Shown here in pieces: positions 12,058 to 23,059 of a stretch of DNA of 64,000 nucleotides. Position numbers and translations under genes: made by a program. This DNA is from Curvularia sp. ZM96. Lineage: Eukaryota; Ascomycota; Dothideomycetes; Pleosporales; Pleosporaceae. The notes under the pieces are model-generated. The model saw nothing but the letters and a program-made list of their open reading frames with translations. It had not been told where the DNA came from and did no database searches. Positions within the stretch are counted from its first letter, which is position 1; the number at the start of each line of letters is the position of its first letter. The stretch covers positions 7,874,001 to 7,938,000 of the forward strand of contig JAJGBQ010000001.1 in the NCBI GenBank assembly GCA_022457065.1, given 5' to 3'.

Positions 12058-13226
12058 TTACAGGCAGCAAGAGCAGTCGTTGCAGCTCGAGTCTCGGATA
12101 GCGGGAGGTGTGGCGCAGGTCTTTTGAGGTTCGTAAGGTAGCGTTGTGGTGGGTACAGGACGCGTATTCAGCGTGGTAACCTTGAGTAGCACAGGAATGG
12201 CGGCTCCGGTGCTGAGCCTGAACTCGCGATGGCCAAGGACTGGAGCGTAGTTAGCACTGAGACATAATTTGGATGCTGTTGCGTAAACACCATACCGCGT
12301 AGTAGACTGGCGATTTCGCCCGAGTGCGAGGTAATGGAAATATATGTGTTGTCGTCATTGGAGAAGATGTCGTCCAGGACTACCTTGGAGCGTGCGTCTT
12401 GGGCAGCACTCGGCTCGGCGTACAACTCAGTCCAGTATGGGTCTTCCTCAGCAAATCCCTTTTCGAACTTGAAGGTAGGGAAGTTCTTATGGATATAAGT
12501 CTTGCTGTGGCGACGGTCGCAGGTATGCGCACTGATGCCTTCACGAAGAAACTCCTTGACGACTGGAACAAAGCGAGTCTTGCCTGGAAACTTGATACCC
12601 TCAAACGTAAGCCTTGCAGTATCCAGGCAGCGGTACAAGGGGCTGGTGTAGAAAGACTCGGGAGGAGAAATCTTCTCGTCCTTGATTAGATGCTGCCAAA
12701 ACGCGTTCACGATGTTCGCTTGTTGCTTGCCGACTTCCGTCAGCTTTGCATCAGCCCAGGTGACGGTACCATTGCCATCGCGTTCAGACCAGTAACAATT
12801 CCAGGCTGGTGTGCCAAAGTAGGATTCAGCAGCGTTGTGGAAGCCCTCGCCGTGGCGGCCCAAAAAGAGGAGGCTGTAGCGCTCATTGCGCTCAGACTTC
12901 TTGTTCAGGGTAGAGATGTAGTGAGCCAGGCGCTGCCACTGAGTCGAATTTTTGCCAGAAGGGCAAGAAATATCGCTTGGATAGGCACGGTCGATCAGGC
13001 CAAAGTTGCTGGCAGTGAAGTTGAATTTCGAAGGATCGGTAGCCTTGTCATCCTGCTGGAAGATGCCGGTGACCACAGTGTAGTTGATCGCCCTGTTATG
13101 CCGGTGGGCACTGACCACAGATGCTGCGGCCAGCAGGCCATAAAGAATTGACGAAGCAAGCATCCTCAGCGACTTTGGGACTGCGTCTGTATTGCGAAGT
13201 GCCCGTGGACTAGCCGTGCAATTCAA
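12058..13226 (-). CDS. Secreted histidine phosphatase superfamily protein (phosphoglycerate mutase-like)
   Basis: Two exons (13226-12296 and 12239-12058, with a 56-nt intron) give 370 residues. The catalytic signature LGRHGEGFHN carries the Arg-His-Gly core of the branch-1 histidine phosphatases. FYTSPLYRCLDTA and SITSHSGEIASLLR supply the other conserved Arg and His. Reading through the intron would replace the family C terminus, so the splice to GHREFRLSTGAAIPVLLK is preferred. The likely functional start is the second Met, at 13163, since MLASSILYGLLAAASVVSA is a clean signal peptide; starting at 13226 puts 21 polar residues before it. The tail after the domain is Cys-rich (CNDCSCCL). The substrate is not predictable. 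Confidence 0.88.
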
Positions 13227-13965
13227 CAGCCATTTTTCGACTTCTTAAAAGGCTTGATGAAGTCGGATGTCATTACGCCGATTGTACAGCGTTGGACATG
13301 GCGAGGAGCCGGGGTGCTCGTGAGAGCCAATCAATAATCCACGTGAATCGGATGCTTTACCTCGACAAGCCTAACGAGTGGAGGCAAATTGCCGACCTTC
13401 CTTTTTCCAACATTCCACAGACTAGGCGATGGGATAGGGTTTTTGATAGGCAAGGAGCGTGTTCTACAGAAGGCTCGTGATTGGGAGAAAACGGTCGTCG
13501 AAGGTACTCAGGATGGGGCGCACCGAATTCTGGTGCTCCACTGACCCGGTTCCTGGGCGACTGGATCCATCTGAGAAGATTGAGTTGTCTTTTCGCGAGC
13601 TAGAAAAGGATGCGATGGTACTTCAAGCTGTTCTAGGGCGAACATGATGGGAGGCCGTGGTTTCGTGTGGGCTCCTTGTAGGTCTGCTATCCATCAAAGT
13701 GAAGTTGGGCGGAGGTATATTACCAGCGCGTGCGGCATCCAAAGCAAAATAAATCTTGAGAAACTAGAGTTTACACCTACGTGCAGCGTCTATCCAGAAG
13801 GGCGGTGGAAGCAAGCAATGCCGTAGTCGAGTGCCATGTGCCTGCCAAGCCTCGCGGCTGCGGGTGCCATGCGCTGGACCGCGGCTCCACAAAAAATGTT
13901 GAAGCTGTCGCGAAAGGGAAATGCACTCGACCTTCCATCCACCCCTTCATTGGCACAACACAACC
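13227..13965. promoter_or_regulatory. Divergent intergenic region, histidine phosphatase / JIP5
   Basis: 739 bp between divergent start codons, holding both promoters. Several short frames but no recognisable gene or RNA. Confidence 0.4.
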
Positions 13966-15287
13966 ATGTTCGAGAACCTGTGCGCCCTCCCCGTAGAGCA
14001 CGACATCTTTGTGCAGACGGTCCATCCCGAGGAGCCGCTCATAGCAGTTGGCCTTGCAAACGGCGACGTCCACACCTACCGCCTGCCTTCTGGCGCAAGC
14101 GACGAGGACGAGGACGATACAACCCTAGCGTCGGAGAATGGCTTCGGAACCATAGACAGGATCTGGCGCACGAGGCGACACAAGGGCAGCTGCCGGACGC
14201 TGGGCTACAGCGTTGATGGCGCGTCGTTGATTTCCGCAGGCACCGATGGCATTGTCAAGGTCGCAGATTCGACAACAGGTCAGGTCACCGCCAAGATTGC
14301 CGTGCCACTGGACCCGTAGGTCTCTTAAAGATGTGAGGATATGAGAAGTCACCACTAACACGAAACAGCTCCAACGGCGGCATTGATGCACCTACACTGG
14401 TTCACGCTCTCTCACCACAATCGCTCATCCTCACGACTGATTCTGGAGCGCTACACATCTACGATATTAGGAATCTAAAAGGCGGGCAAAAGGTCTCGTT
14501 GAAGCCCGAGAACACGCACCGCCCGCACGACGACTATGTTTCATCCCTCACTCCACTGCCGCCGACACAAGCAAGTACCAGCGGCTTCAGCAAGCAATGG
14601 GTCACCACGGGTGGCAGTACACTGGCAGTCACGGACATCCGGAGAGGAGTCATGGTTCGTAGCGAGGACCAAGAGGAGGAGCTTCTTAGTTCTGCGATAG
14701 TCACCGGCCTCTCTACAAAGGGCTCCAATGTGGGCGAGAAGGTTGTGGTTGGTGCAAGCAATGGTGTTCTTACACTTTGGGAGCGTGGCGTATGGGACGA
14801 TCAAGACGACCGCATCATTATCGACCGCTCCAAGGGAGGCGGTGAGAGTCTTGACGCCATCACCGTTGTGCCCGATGGTGTTGGTCCAGGCGGAAAGATC
14901 GTGGCAGTAGGCATGGGTAACGGCAATATCCGCTTCGCCAAGATCGGGCCCAACAAGATTGTCGCCGAGCTCAAACATGATGAGCTGTCCCAGGAGAGCG
15001 TAATCGGGCTCGATTTCGATGTTACTGGCAGGATGATCAGCAGTGGTGGCAAGACTGTCAAGGTGTGGGGCGAGCAGACCTGGCAAGATGTTGACGAAGA
15101 CGAAGAGGACGAGGAGGAAACTGCAAATGGAAAGCGCCAACATGGCAGCGATGATAGCGATGACAGCGACGACATGGATGACAGTAGCGAAGAGGATGAG
15201 CCTAAACAAAAGCGGAAGAAGAGGAAGAAGAACAAGGGCCAGCAAGCAAAGGGTCATGGCATCATGCACTTCTCAGGCCTTGACTAA
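13966..15287 (+). CDS. JIP5: WD40 repeat ribosome-biogenesis protein JIP5 (WDR55 homologue)
   Basis: Two exons (13966-14315 and 14369-15287, phase-2 intron of 53 nt) encode 422 residues. Degenerate WD blades are visible: SLISAGTDGIVKVAD, LILTTDSGALHIYDI, KVVVGASNGVLTLWE and RMISSGGKTVKVWGE. They are followed by an acidic DEDEEDEEE/DDSDDSDD tract and a Lys/Arg-rich KQKRKKRKKNK nuclear/nucleolar tail. This is the layout of fungal Jip5. Family knowledge: Jip5/WDR55 acts in the nucleolus in 60S subunit biogenesis. The length is normal and the gene looks intact. Confidence 0.92.
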
Positions 15288-15600
15288 GGGAACAAGCCCT
15301 TTTCAATGACGTTTTGGCTGAGATAGTCGTCTGCACAATCTAGTTGTGTCGTAGTGCACTGGGAAATGACTGGATGAGGGGAGTTTCTAAATTTGAATTT
15401 GTCACCATTGCCATGCAGGTATGCATATGGCTTGGTCTTCTTACTAACCTGGCATTGGTCAAACAGCAGAAGCCTGCTCAATATTAGTACATTACCTCTT
15501 CGCAAACATCAGTAAATGGGCAATTATTCTCTACCTCTCACAGCAGCAACCATTCCCCTTGGGGCTTAGTTCATTGTGTCATCATACTACCTGCTGAAAC
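15288..15600. other. Intergenic region, JIP5 to HET gene
   Basis: 313 bp between the JIP5 stop and the proposed HET start. Nothing coding is seen. It should hold the JIP5 3' end and the HET promoter. Confidence 0.4.
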
Positions 15601-17898
15601 ATGCCAAAATGGCCTTTTGTTCATTTTTACACACAACCAACTGAGATGGCCAACTTACAGAAATCCTACCAGCATATAGAGCATGCATCGACATGTCCGT
15701 GCGCAAGAGATGCACAAGGTGCGAGATCATTATGAAGATTTAGCTGACGTGTGTTACTCACTGTCTTAGACGACTGTGACTGCTTCTACTCTGCGCTGTC
15801 CAAAACATCCGTCTTCGAGGCCGCTACATCTGATGCCCCAAGTGATGTTAATGGTATCCTAGATGCGCTTGCCTTGGGCCATATCTCGGAGTTTTTAGAT
15901 CACAAGCGGCGACAAAGTGGGGAAAGCAAAACCCACTCGTCTTCATCTTCGCTTTACGAGCCCCTTGGCGAAGGAGAAATACGCGTATTGGAGCTCTATG
16001 CCGGTGGCCCAGAGACTCCTTTGCGAGGAAAGCTGCACAAGGTCAACATCGACTTTTCGCACCCGCCAAGAAATGAACATACGGGCTATGCTCTCGACAA
16101 TCCCGCCAACACAAGCAGAAGAACAATCACATTCACAAGACACACTAACCATGCCGTTTCACTAGACACGGGGAATATCGTATGGTATACTGCGCTCAGC
16201 TATGTCTGGGGTGCGCCTCTATTTGACCAGACTATTTGGTTAGAGAATGGATCTATACAAATCTTGAAGAGCCTGGCCGGGGCGTTGCGCCGCCTGCGCT
16301 TGGCGGACAAAAGCATATTCGTATGGACTGATCAAGTTTGTATCAATCAGCAGGATCTGGCAGAAAAGGGACAGCAAATCCCATTGATGCGCATGATTTA
16401 TATGCATGCAACCAACACGCTCATATGGCTTGGCGATGATGACGATGAGGATCCTGTTCGCGCCTTCGATTTGATGGAGACCATATATGCTCGGCTACAA
16501 GGAACTGATGCTCAAGTATCGCCAGCTGACTTCAGCAGACTGGACTTTCCTCCAGCCCTAGACCAAGCATGGTGGACTGTTCGCCAAATCCTCCGCAGGC
16601 CCTGGTTCAGCAGGTTGTGGACGATACAGGAAGCAGTCTTGTCACAAAACTTGTTCATCATGTGTGGAAATGCTACGGCTGGTTGGAATGACTTTGCATC
16701 ATGGTGTTATTGCCTGGAAGAAACTGGCATACTACGCTGGCTAACTGGCAACGCGGATTTGGATCACCGGTTTTCCCGCAGACAGGACGACAAGCTCTTG
16801 CCGCCACATGGAGCTGCGATTGTCGATTCCATTCAGGCAGATCGTATTCAAGGGCAAGTACTCGCTCAAAAGAAATATCTTCTTGATATTCTGGTATCCA
16901 CGCGATATGCTCACGCGACTGAACCCAAGGACAAAGTCTACGGCGTGCTTGGAATAGTCGAGTCCAGCATTGTCCCTAATTATAACCCCACTCGTTCCAC
17001 TAGAGACGTATATCATGAAGCTTGCTTGACACAGTTACCAACGTTCAAATATGAACTCTTAAGCTGTGTTGACCATGATCAACCACTGCAGCCGTCATGG
17101 GTTCCAGACTGGAGTACACCACGAGTGACAGAAGCATTAGGTTATTCGACTAAGGCCTGGGCTCTGTTCTGCGCTGGCGGAAGACCCGTCACTGGGAAAG
17201 CGCCGCCTAGGATGGCTTTGAGTGAAGACAAGAAGGCACTCACATTGACTGGCAAGGTTTTCGACACGATCACTGATTTAGGCCGTGTCTGTCAGGATCC
17301 TGTTCTTGATATCGACGATCCCAAAACCGCGAATCGCGACCTGGAGTCGTATGTCAACTTGACCTTAACGTCCAAGCAATGGCACAAATATCTCATATCC
17401 GGTGTATCAGTTTATGAAGCTTTCTTCTACACCATATTGGCTGGACGAGACGGCTCAGGCACCTCAGCCCCCACACCCGATCACAGCGAAGCTTTCGGTT
17501 TGATTCTTGATTCAACGACAGGTCAAACGCCTTCCCTACCTGGCCAGACTATCAGTTCACGGCGTCAGAAGGGTCACTTCACGCTTGAGAATCTCAGAAC
17601 CCGGAAGCCAGCTAGGACTCTAGAGGACTTGCAGACGGCAGTTCGGGCCGCATTGAAGATGCGCCGCTTCGCCGTAACTAAGGAAGGGCACTTTGCACTA
17701 GTTCCAAGAGGCGCTCAGGTCGGCGATGAGATTGCTGTCTTTGATCGAGCCTGTGTGCCGTTTGTGTTACGTCGAAAGCGTGACGGTACTGTGCGTCAGG
17801 AGTTTGAACTGTTGGGCGAAGCATATGTTCACGGGGTCATGAAGGGGGAGGTCATGAATGCAGATGGCATGAAACTCGAAGACATTACACTTGTTTGA
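15601..17898 (+). CDS. HET-domain (heterokaryon incompatibility) protein
   Basis: The main frame has no usable Met near its 5' end. An upstream exon at 15601-15718, beginning with ATG and ending in phase 1, joins across a 51-nt GT-AG intron to 15770-17898 and restores an open frame of 748 residues. The HET domain spans roughly residues 180-330: ALSYVWGAPLFDQTI, FVWTDQVCINQQD, MRMIYMHATNTLIWLGD. A WFSRLWTIQEA motif follows near residue 320. Family knowledge: HET domains trigger cell death after recognition of a non-self partner, and natural partners are often NLR or HeLo-type proteins. The C-terminal half is unassigned, with a conserved-looking GDEIAVFDRACVPFVLRR segment near the end. Confidence 0.88.
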
Positions 17899-18075
17899 GC
17901 ACTCGAGATGTATTTTCGGAGAGCAGGCGCTGTAGAGAGTGCACGTCCTGGAATGGTACTCGGTTCAGCCACGACGCTTCCGCACGGCCACCTAGGCGCA
18001 TACTACCATCTTATACCGGCAATGACATTAGTGGCAGCACGTAACCAGGTCACAAGCAAAGCCCCTCATATGAAG

Positions 18076-18090
18076 TGGCACTAAGTGCCA
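18076..18090. promoter_or_regulatory. Perfect 7-bp-arm palindrome
   Basis: TGGCACTAAGTGCCA has seven-base inverted arms around a single A. It could be a binding site for a dimeric factor or mere chance. It lies about 455 bp upstream of the AA9 start and 180 bp past the HET stop. Confidence 0.3.
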
Positions 18091-18467
18091 GACGCCTCGG
18101 CCTTGTAATGTCTTGTAATCTATATCCAGCTTTGCGATTGGCCAGGGTCGGGATCGCTTAAAACTCCGAAGAATCCCTGACGTACATTCCATATTATTTA
18201 ATCTATATCTTCGCGACTACACTATGTCGGCGGCACGCGCTCCGGAGGTAAGATGGAAAAGTTGCCTTACTAGAATTTTAGGAGAGATGTGCAACAGCTA
18301 GAATTGCATTCGGTTGGTGGATATAGCCGAAACTCTCCACTTCTTTGAAATATACAATTCGGGGTGAGCAAGGTCCCGAAATGTAAGTAGGACATCATTG
18401 GACGTCTAGTGGGCCTTTTGACCCCGGTTTTGGGCCCGAAGCATGGAAAGTAGACAAGGGGAGGTAG

Positions 18468-18474
18468 TTTATAA
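18468..18474 (+). promoter_or_regulatory. TATA-like element of the AA9 gene
   Basis: TTTATAA lies 71 bp upstream of the AA9 ATG, at a plausible distance for a fungal core promoter. It is assigned only by sequence and position. Confidence 0.35.
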
Positions 18475-18544
18475 GGCTGTGGAGTCAACGCCAAATTGAC
18501 GTTCTGAACTCACTTTCAAGGACACACGACCAGCGAGTATCAAA

Positions 18545-19364
18545 ATGAAGTTCTCAACATCTCTTGCCCTCGCTGCGGCAGCATCTACCGCCTCTGCCCA
18601 CACAATCTTCCTCAGTGTTAACGGCGGTGCAGTTGGTGACGGCGTCCGCGTTCCCACATACGATGGCGTACGTCCTTCCATCGACCAAGACTACTCTCCT
18701 CTCCTTCCACTGACTCGTACGCAATAGCCCATCAGCGACGTGACCAGCAACTCCATCGCCTGCAATGGCCCACCCAACGACACCCCTGCCAAAACCAACA
18801 CTGTCATAACCGTCCAAGCTGGCTCCCAGGTAACCATGACATGGCGCCACACACTCACCTCAGGTGCCAACGACGTCGTCGACGCCTCGCACAAGGGTCC
18901 TGTAATGGCATACATGAAGAAGGTCAGCGACGCCAAGACTGACTCTGGAGTTGGCGGTGGATGGTTCAAGATTGCCCAAGACGCATTCGACGGCACCAAA
19001 TGGGGTGTCGACCGCCTGATTGCGAACAAGGGTGTGCAGACAGTTACCATCCCCAAGTGCATTGCGCCGGGCCAGTATCTGCTTAGGGGCGAGCTCATCG
19101 CGCTGCACGCCGCGAGCCAGCCTATGGGAGCGCAATTTTACATGGTAAGGCTATCGTTCGGTCGTTTTGCTCGGATGAGGAATGCTAATACTTGGTTTGC
19201 AGGAATGCGCACAGATTAATGTTGTGGGTGGCTCTGCTGATAAGACGCCTGCAACCGTCTCCTTCCCGGGAGCATACAAGCAGAATGACGCGGGTATTGT
19301 GTACAACCTGTACGCAGGAAGCAAGACTTATACCTCGCCTGGACCGTCGGTGTTCACGTGCTAG
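18545..19364 (+). CDS. AA9 (former GH61) lytic polysaccharide monooxygenase
   Basis: Three exons (18545-18667, 18728-19144, 19203-19364) encode 233 residues. A signal peptide MKFSTSLALAAAASTASA is followed directly by His, the N-terminal copper ligand once cleaved. The second brace His sits in SHKGPVMAYM. The QFYMECAQINV segment supplies the conserved axial-side Gln/Tyr, and IALHAA the conserved His. No cellulose-binding module follows; the protein ends at the catalytic domain. The usual LRHEIIALH is LRGELIALH here, a His-to-Gly change at a position often conserved. Family knowledge: secreted copper enzyme that oxidatively cleaves cellulose or related glucans. Confidence 0.93.
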
Positions 19365-19866
19365 GCTCTCTGGTGATATAGAGGGATGGTGTGACTGTAT
19401 GCTGCCGCATAATCCGAGGCAAATAAATATTATAGCGATTGAATTCAATTTTCGGTATTTTAACTACTGTACTTGAGATTGTCGTATTGATGATCAAGCA
19501 AGGTAGATGATCACAGGGGTGTGTCTCCCATTCTGCAAAAGTTGATGTAACAATACCTGCTCAAGATGTCGCGTGGCAATGGGTTACTGAAAGCTCTTTA
19601 AATATTTACTTGCCGACGATTTTGCATTTCCTGTTGCACGTGAAAGTTCATAGTTGACCATGACGATATCCCCGAATCCTTTTGCGCGAAGCCTTGCACC
19701 TTGACTTCCAATCACTCTTGCCATTTCATTGCTCTACTACTTCTTTAAGATAAAGCGATTTGGGATAATACATGTTTTTTGTTTTCTACTTGGATGTAGC
19801 TGCTACAGACGTAGAAACTATCAGTCCATTGATTTCATTGAGTGATTCTTGATTGACCGGGTCAAA
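19365..19866. other. Convergent intergenic region, AA9 / NLR
   Basis: 502 bp of AT-rich sequence between two convergent 3' ends. It includes an AATAAATATT stretch near 19421 that may serve as a poly(A) signal for the AA9 gene. Nothing coding. Confidence 0.4.
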
Positions 19867-22618
19867 TTAATATAATATTCCCAATAGGTCGACCCTCTGC
19901 CTAACAGCTATGCAGATTTTCCACCTAACACAGTGACAGAATTTTTCTCGTGCCTGCTGTTGTATGGTTGGATAATCGGGTTCATGTTTCCAAATGCAAT
20001 CCCTTAGCGGAATAAATCCCCGGTCGTCTGCAACATTCACGTCAGCACCACTACTAATCAATAGTCTCGCTGACTCTCCATAACCTGTATACATCAAAGC
20101 AGAATGCAGTGGCATATTTCCTAGTCTGTTCCGCGCGTTGACCTCTGCCTCGTGCTCAATGAACAATTGCACAAGTGCAGAATTGCCCGATGCGGCTGCC
20201 ATGTGCAGAGGCGTCGAACCATGACAGTTTTTCGCCCGGACGTCTGCTCCTTTAGATATCAGAAGTCGGGCTACTCTCTGGTCCTCCCTTCGAAAATGTG
20301 TGCCAGCTATCTTGTGCAACATGGTAGTCTTGAACTTGTCTTTCGCTTTGATATCAAGTCCCATACTCAAGAGCTGTCGCACCACGCGTTCCATGTTCGA
20401 AGAACATGCAGCATGTAACACCGTTCGGCATGCTCTATCTTTGGTCATGATATCCGCTCCAGATCCAATGAGAAACAATACGATTTCTTCTCTTTCTAGT
20501 TCTGCAGCGAGATGGAGCGGCGTGAGTCCCTTTTTGTCCCTTGACTCGAGATCTGCTCCCATTTCTACAAGTAACTTCAATATTTCCGTGTCTTTCTTGA
20601 GAAGGACTGCAGTATGCAACCCTGAGTCCCCAGAAAGGTTTCTTACGTTGAAGTCTGTTCCTCTTTCTGAGAGCATCTTGAGGATCTTCTGGTTACTCCA
20701 ATTAATCGCTTTGTCGACAAGAGATCGGTCCAAGTCAGTATTATTGATAAAAGTTGTGTGTGCTAGTAATATCTCCACTGCTTCCTCTTTTCCTCCTTTG
20801 CAAGCCCATTCTATCGGCCTCATGCCTTCTTTATCTTTCTCGTTTACGAAGTCGGGAATTGTGGAATTTCTCTGCAGCAGCGCTTCTATCCAGGGGCTTA
20901 TTCCCAAATAGCTTACTATGTGCAGTAGGGGAATATTGTATGCTCGATAAGATCCCATACGGTAGTACCACCAAAATCCGCGCAAGTTGGGATTGGATTC
21001 GAACACAGAACAAAAGTCTTCAAAGAGATCGCTGGCCTTATGGTGGCAACGCTGAACATGCACAGGCCAGTACCGGAATGCATATCGTAGAAATGGCGAA
21101 GACCTCGAGGGCAATTGTCGGCCTTGATAGATAGTCGAAGTGCACAAGTTGCTTTGCGCAATGGATTGGAGACAAGCTTGCGCTAGGAGAAGATGCGTCT
21201 TCTTGCGCTTCAGTTGAAAGAGCCTTAATACTTTGTTTTCCTCTTTTTCTTTGCGCAATAGAAAGTCTCTCGCTGTTTTATGAACGAAAGTGACTTCTTC
21301 ATCTTTCAATTTCAGAATATCACCACATAGGCCTATCGCGTCTTTGGCCTCTTGCTTGAGAGCAATGAAGTCAGGGACTTCTTTGGGTCTTGTGAGTGTG
21401 ATAGGGCCAGAAAACCGTTGGAGAGCTATCATTTCAGCCAGCGCTAGCAAGCTCAAGGGTCTTCGAGCAAGGCAGACCCACCGTAAGATGGACAAAGACA
21501 TTTTTCGTTCTTTGGACGGGATCTTCAACAACATCCGGCCATAAATGCTGCCAAGTCCATCCGGTAGTGATTTCAGTTGCTTTTGTACGTTGCTCCACGT
21601 GCGCAATTTGAGTAGGTCGTTGACGACAAAGCCTACCCACAGAAACGTATCACCAGCTTTTGAAAGCAGAGCGCTCTCCACGATTGGGCGGAATGAATCG
21701 TCGAAGTTCTTCTTCCGGAATAATTCATCTACTTTCTCGCGAACGAATAGCTCCATGTCCCTACGGCATCTGCTCTCAGGATCGTTATCGAGGTCGATTC
21801 TTTTACATTCCTCCAACCCTTCAAGGGCACGGCTTACGATGATAAGCTTGAACCGCGTTCGAACTGCGGGTTGGCTGGAGCCAAAACATCGTACAAATCT
21901 CGGCAAAAGGATCCTACGCGTATCCTCATCGCACTCGTCGAGCCCATCGAGTACGCATAACATGACGCCGAGTTCTGGGTGCTTTATGAGCTTCAGAAAG
22001 ATGGTCCAGAGAGTTTCCAAAGAGGACAGTGCTTGCTGCGTCTTCTCAGGCGTTTCGAAGTACGACAACACATCTTTGGTAAGCTCGCGACGTTTGTTTA
22101 GGATCTGATATAGTAGACCACGAAGCAAAGCAGTACCGGTGTCACTCTTCTTGTGAACACAAAAGTGGTATACCACATCTCCTTCCTTGTTGTTGGAGTA
22201 CGTTTCTTCAAGGTCTTCCGTGATGAAGATTGAAAGCATTGTTTTGCCCTTCCCTGGTGCTCCAGTAATCCAAAGGAGAGATATTTCTCCTTTTTCCAGG
22301 GCCTTAAAGTTTTCGTTTTCCTTGATCCATTCACATGTTCCAGGCACTCTGATACCTTTGGCGCTGATGAGTTCTTCGCGATCGACATCGGGGTTGGAAA
22401 TGAAAAGCGCATTTCGACATGCTTCGCCTTTTTTCTCGTTTTTTTCTATGTCAATGTCATCAGAATCATGCCAAAACGTCACTAGCATCATACATACCTT
22501 CTGAAGATGTGGTGTTTTTGAGATACACATTTTGTGCAGTCCCAAAAAAACCGTGTGACCCGTTCTGAACCGTGTTGTGGCTCAAATTTTGGTCAAGTTG
22601 AGATTGTCCTACGGACAT
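19867..22618 (-). CDS. NACHT-ankyrin NLR (STAND) protein with an N-terminal amyloid-like motif
   Basis: Exons 22618-22498 and 22445-19867 (52-nt intron) give 899 residues from an ATG with A at -3. Residues 1-40 are polar, Asn/Gly/Ser-rich, and contain one copy of a motif also found twice in the neighbouring HeLo-like protein. The NACHT domain follows: P-loop GAPGKGKT at residues 102-109 and Walker B MLCVLDGLDECDED near 200. A winged-helix-like part contains FVHKTARDFLL. Ankyrin repeats fill about residues 600-870 (for example KGLTPLHLAAELEREEIVLFLI and GSTPLHMAAASG). Family knowledge: such NLRs oligomerise on ligand sensing by the repeats and template an effector. Fusion with the upstream gene by splicing is possible. 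The NACHT-ankyrin identity is sure; the 5' end is less so. Confidence 0.85.
22514..22582 (-). repeat. Third copy of the candidate amyloid motif (N terminus of NLR)
   Basis: Residues 13-35 of the NLR contain the core N19-G-S21-x4-G26 and then N30-V31. It aligns without gaps to the second motif of the HeLo-like protein, with identities at the leading Ser, the core Asn, Ser and Gly, the following Asn-Val and a final Asn. Its place before NACHT matches receptor-side motifs in known fungal amyloid pairs. Confidence 0.5.
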
Positions 22619-23059
22619 TATGCTGAAAAAGTAGGTGTCGAGGTGTAAGTTTTGTCGACCGACCAGTAGTCCCGTTGCCTGAGGAATGGCAATTTGTTAC
22701 TATTATGAGTATTGCGAGACTATGGGAAGAAGAAAAAGAAGAAGAAGAGAGGATGCGCAACGGTAAACATGTAGCTATGCGGCACGGTTGTCCAAGGACC
22801 CGGTTGTGTTTCACATATGTCGGATTGGTCACAGGCTAGATTGGGTTTCCGCCCCCAACATAGAAATGGGGCTGGCTTTTACCCTACCCATGTATACCAG
22901 CTAATCCAAAGAAGTATATTGTATCCGAATTGCAGCTATCTGGGATGTGAGATATGAAGGAGCAGCTCTTGGCTGCATGGCTCGGCCCATCTAAAACCAG
23001 CACCCAGCAAGCAGCAAATACATCCATCGTCCTCCTCGTAGTGTTACATACAAATGCTC
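22619..23059 (-). other. Spacer between HeLo-like gene and NLR gene; alternatively a 441-nt intron
   Basis: The spacer holds no convincing exon. On the minus strand a consensus donor GTAAGA begins at 23063, overlapping the stop codon of the HeLo-like gene. A strong acceptor CTTTTTCAG ends at 22623, four bases before the NLR ATG. The phases (2 before, 1 after) are compatible, so splicing would join the two frames into one protein of 1,202 residues. Confidence 0.5.

Larger units (their letters stand above)
17899..18544. other. Intergenic region and promoter upstream of the AA9 gene
   Basis: 646 bp. It holds a 15-bp palindrome at 18076-18090 and a TATA-like element at 18468-18474 upstream of the AA9 start. 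Otherwise non-coding. Confidence 0.4.

Noticed and set aside
14541..15269. 242-codon antisense frame across JIP5
   Set aside because: It is the reverse of the JIP5 acidic/basic tract; composition is an artefact of the sense coding.
15751..15769. GTG start for the first HET protein
   Set aside because: Fungal nuclear genes seldom use GTG; an ATG exon at 15601-15718 joins in phase through a normal 51-nt intron.
22446..22545. NLR start inside the unspliced frame (TTG at 22545 or the Met soon after)
   Set aside because: The segment matches a GTATGT...CATAG intron; splicing gives an ATG-initiated N terminus in phase.
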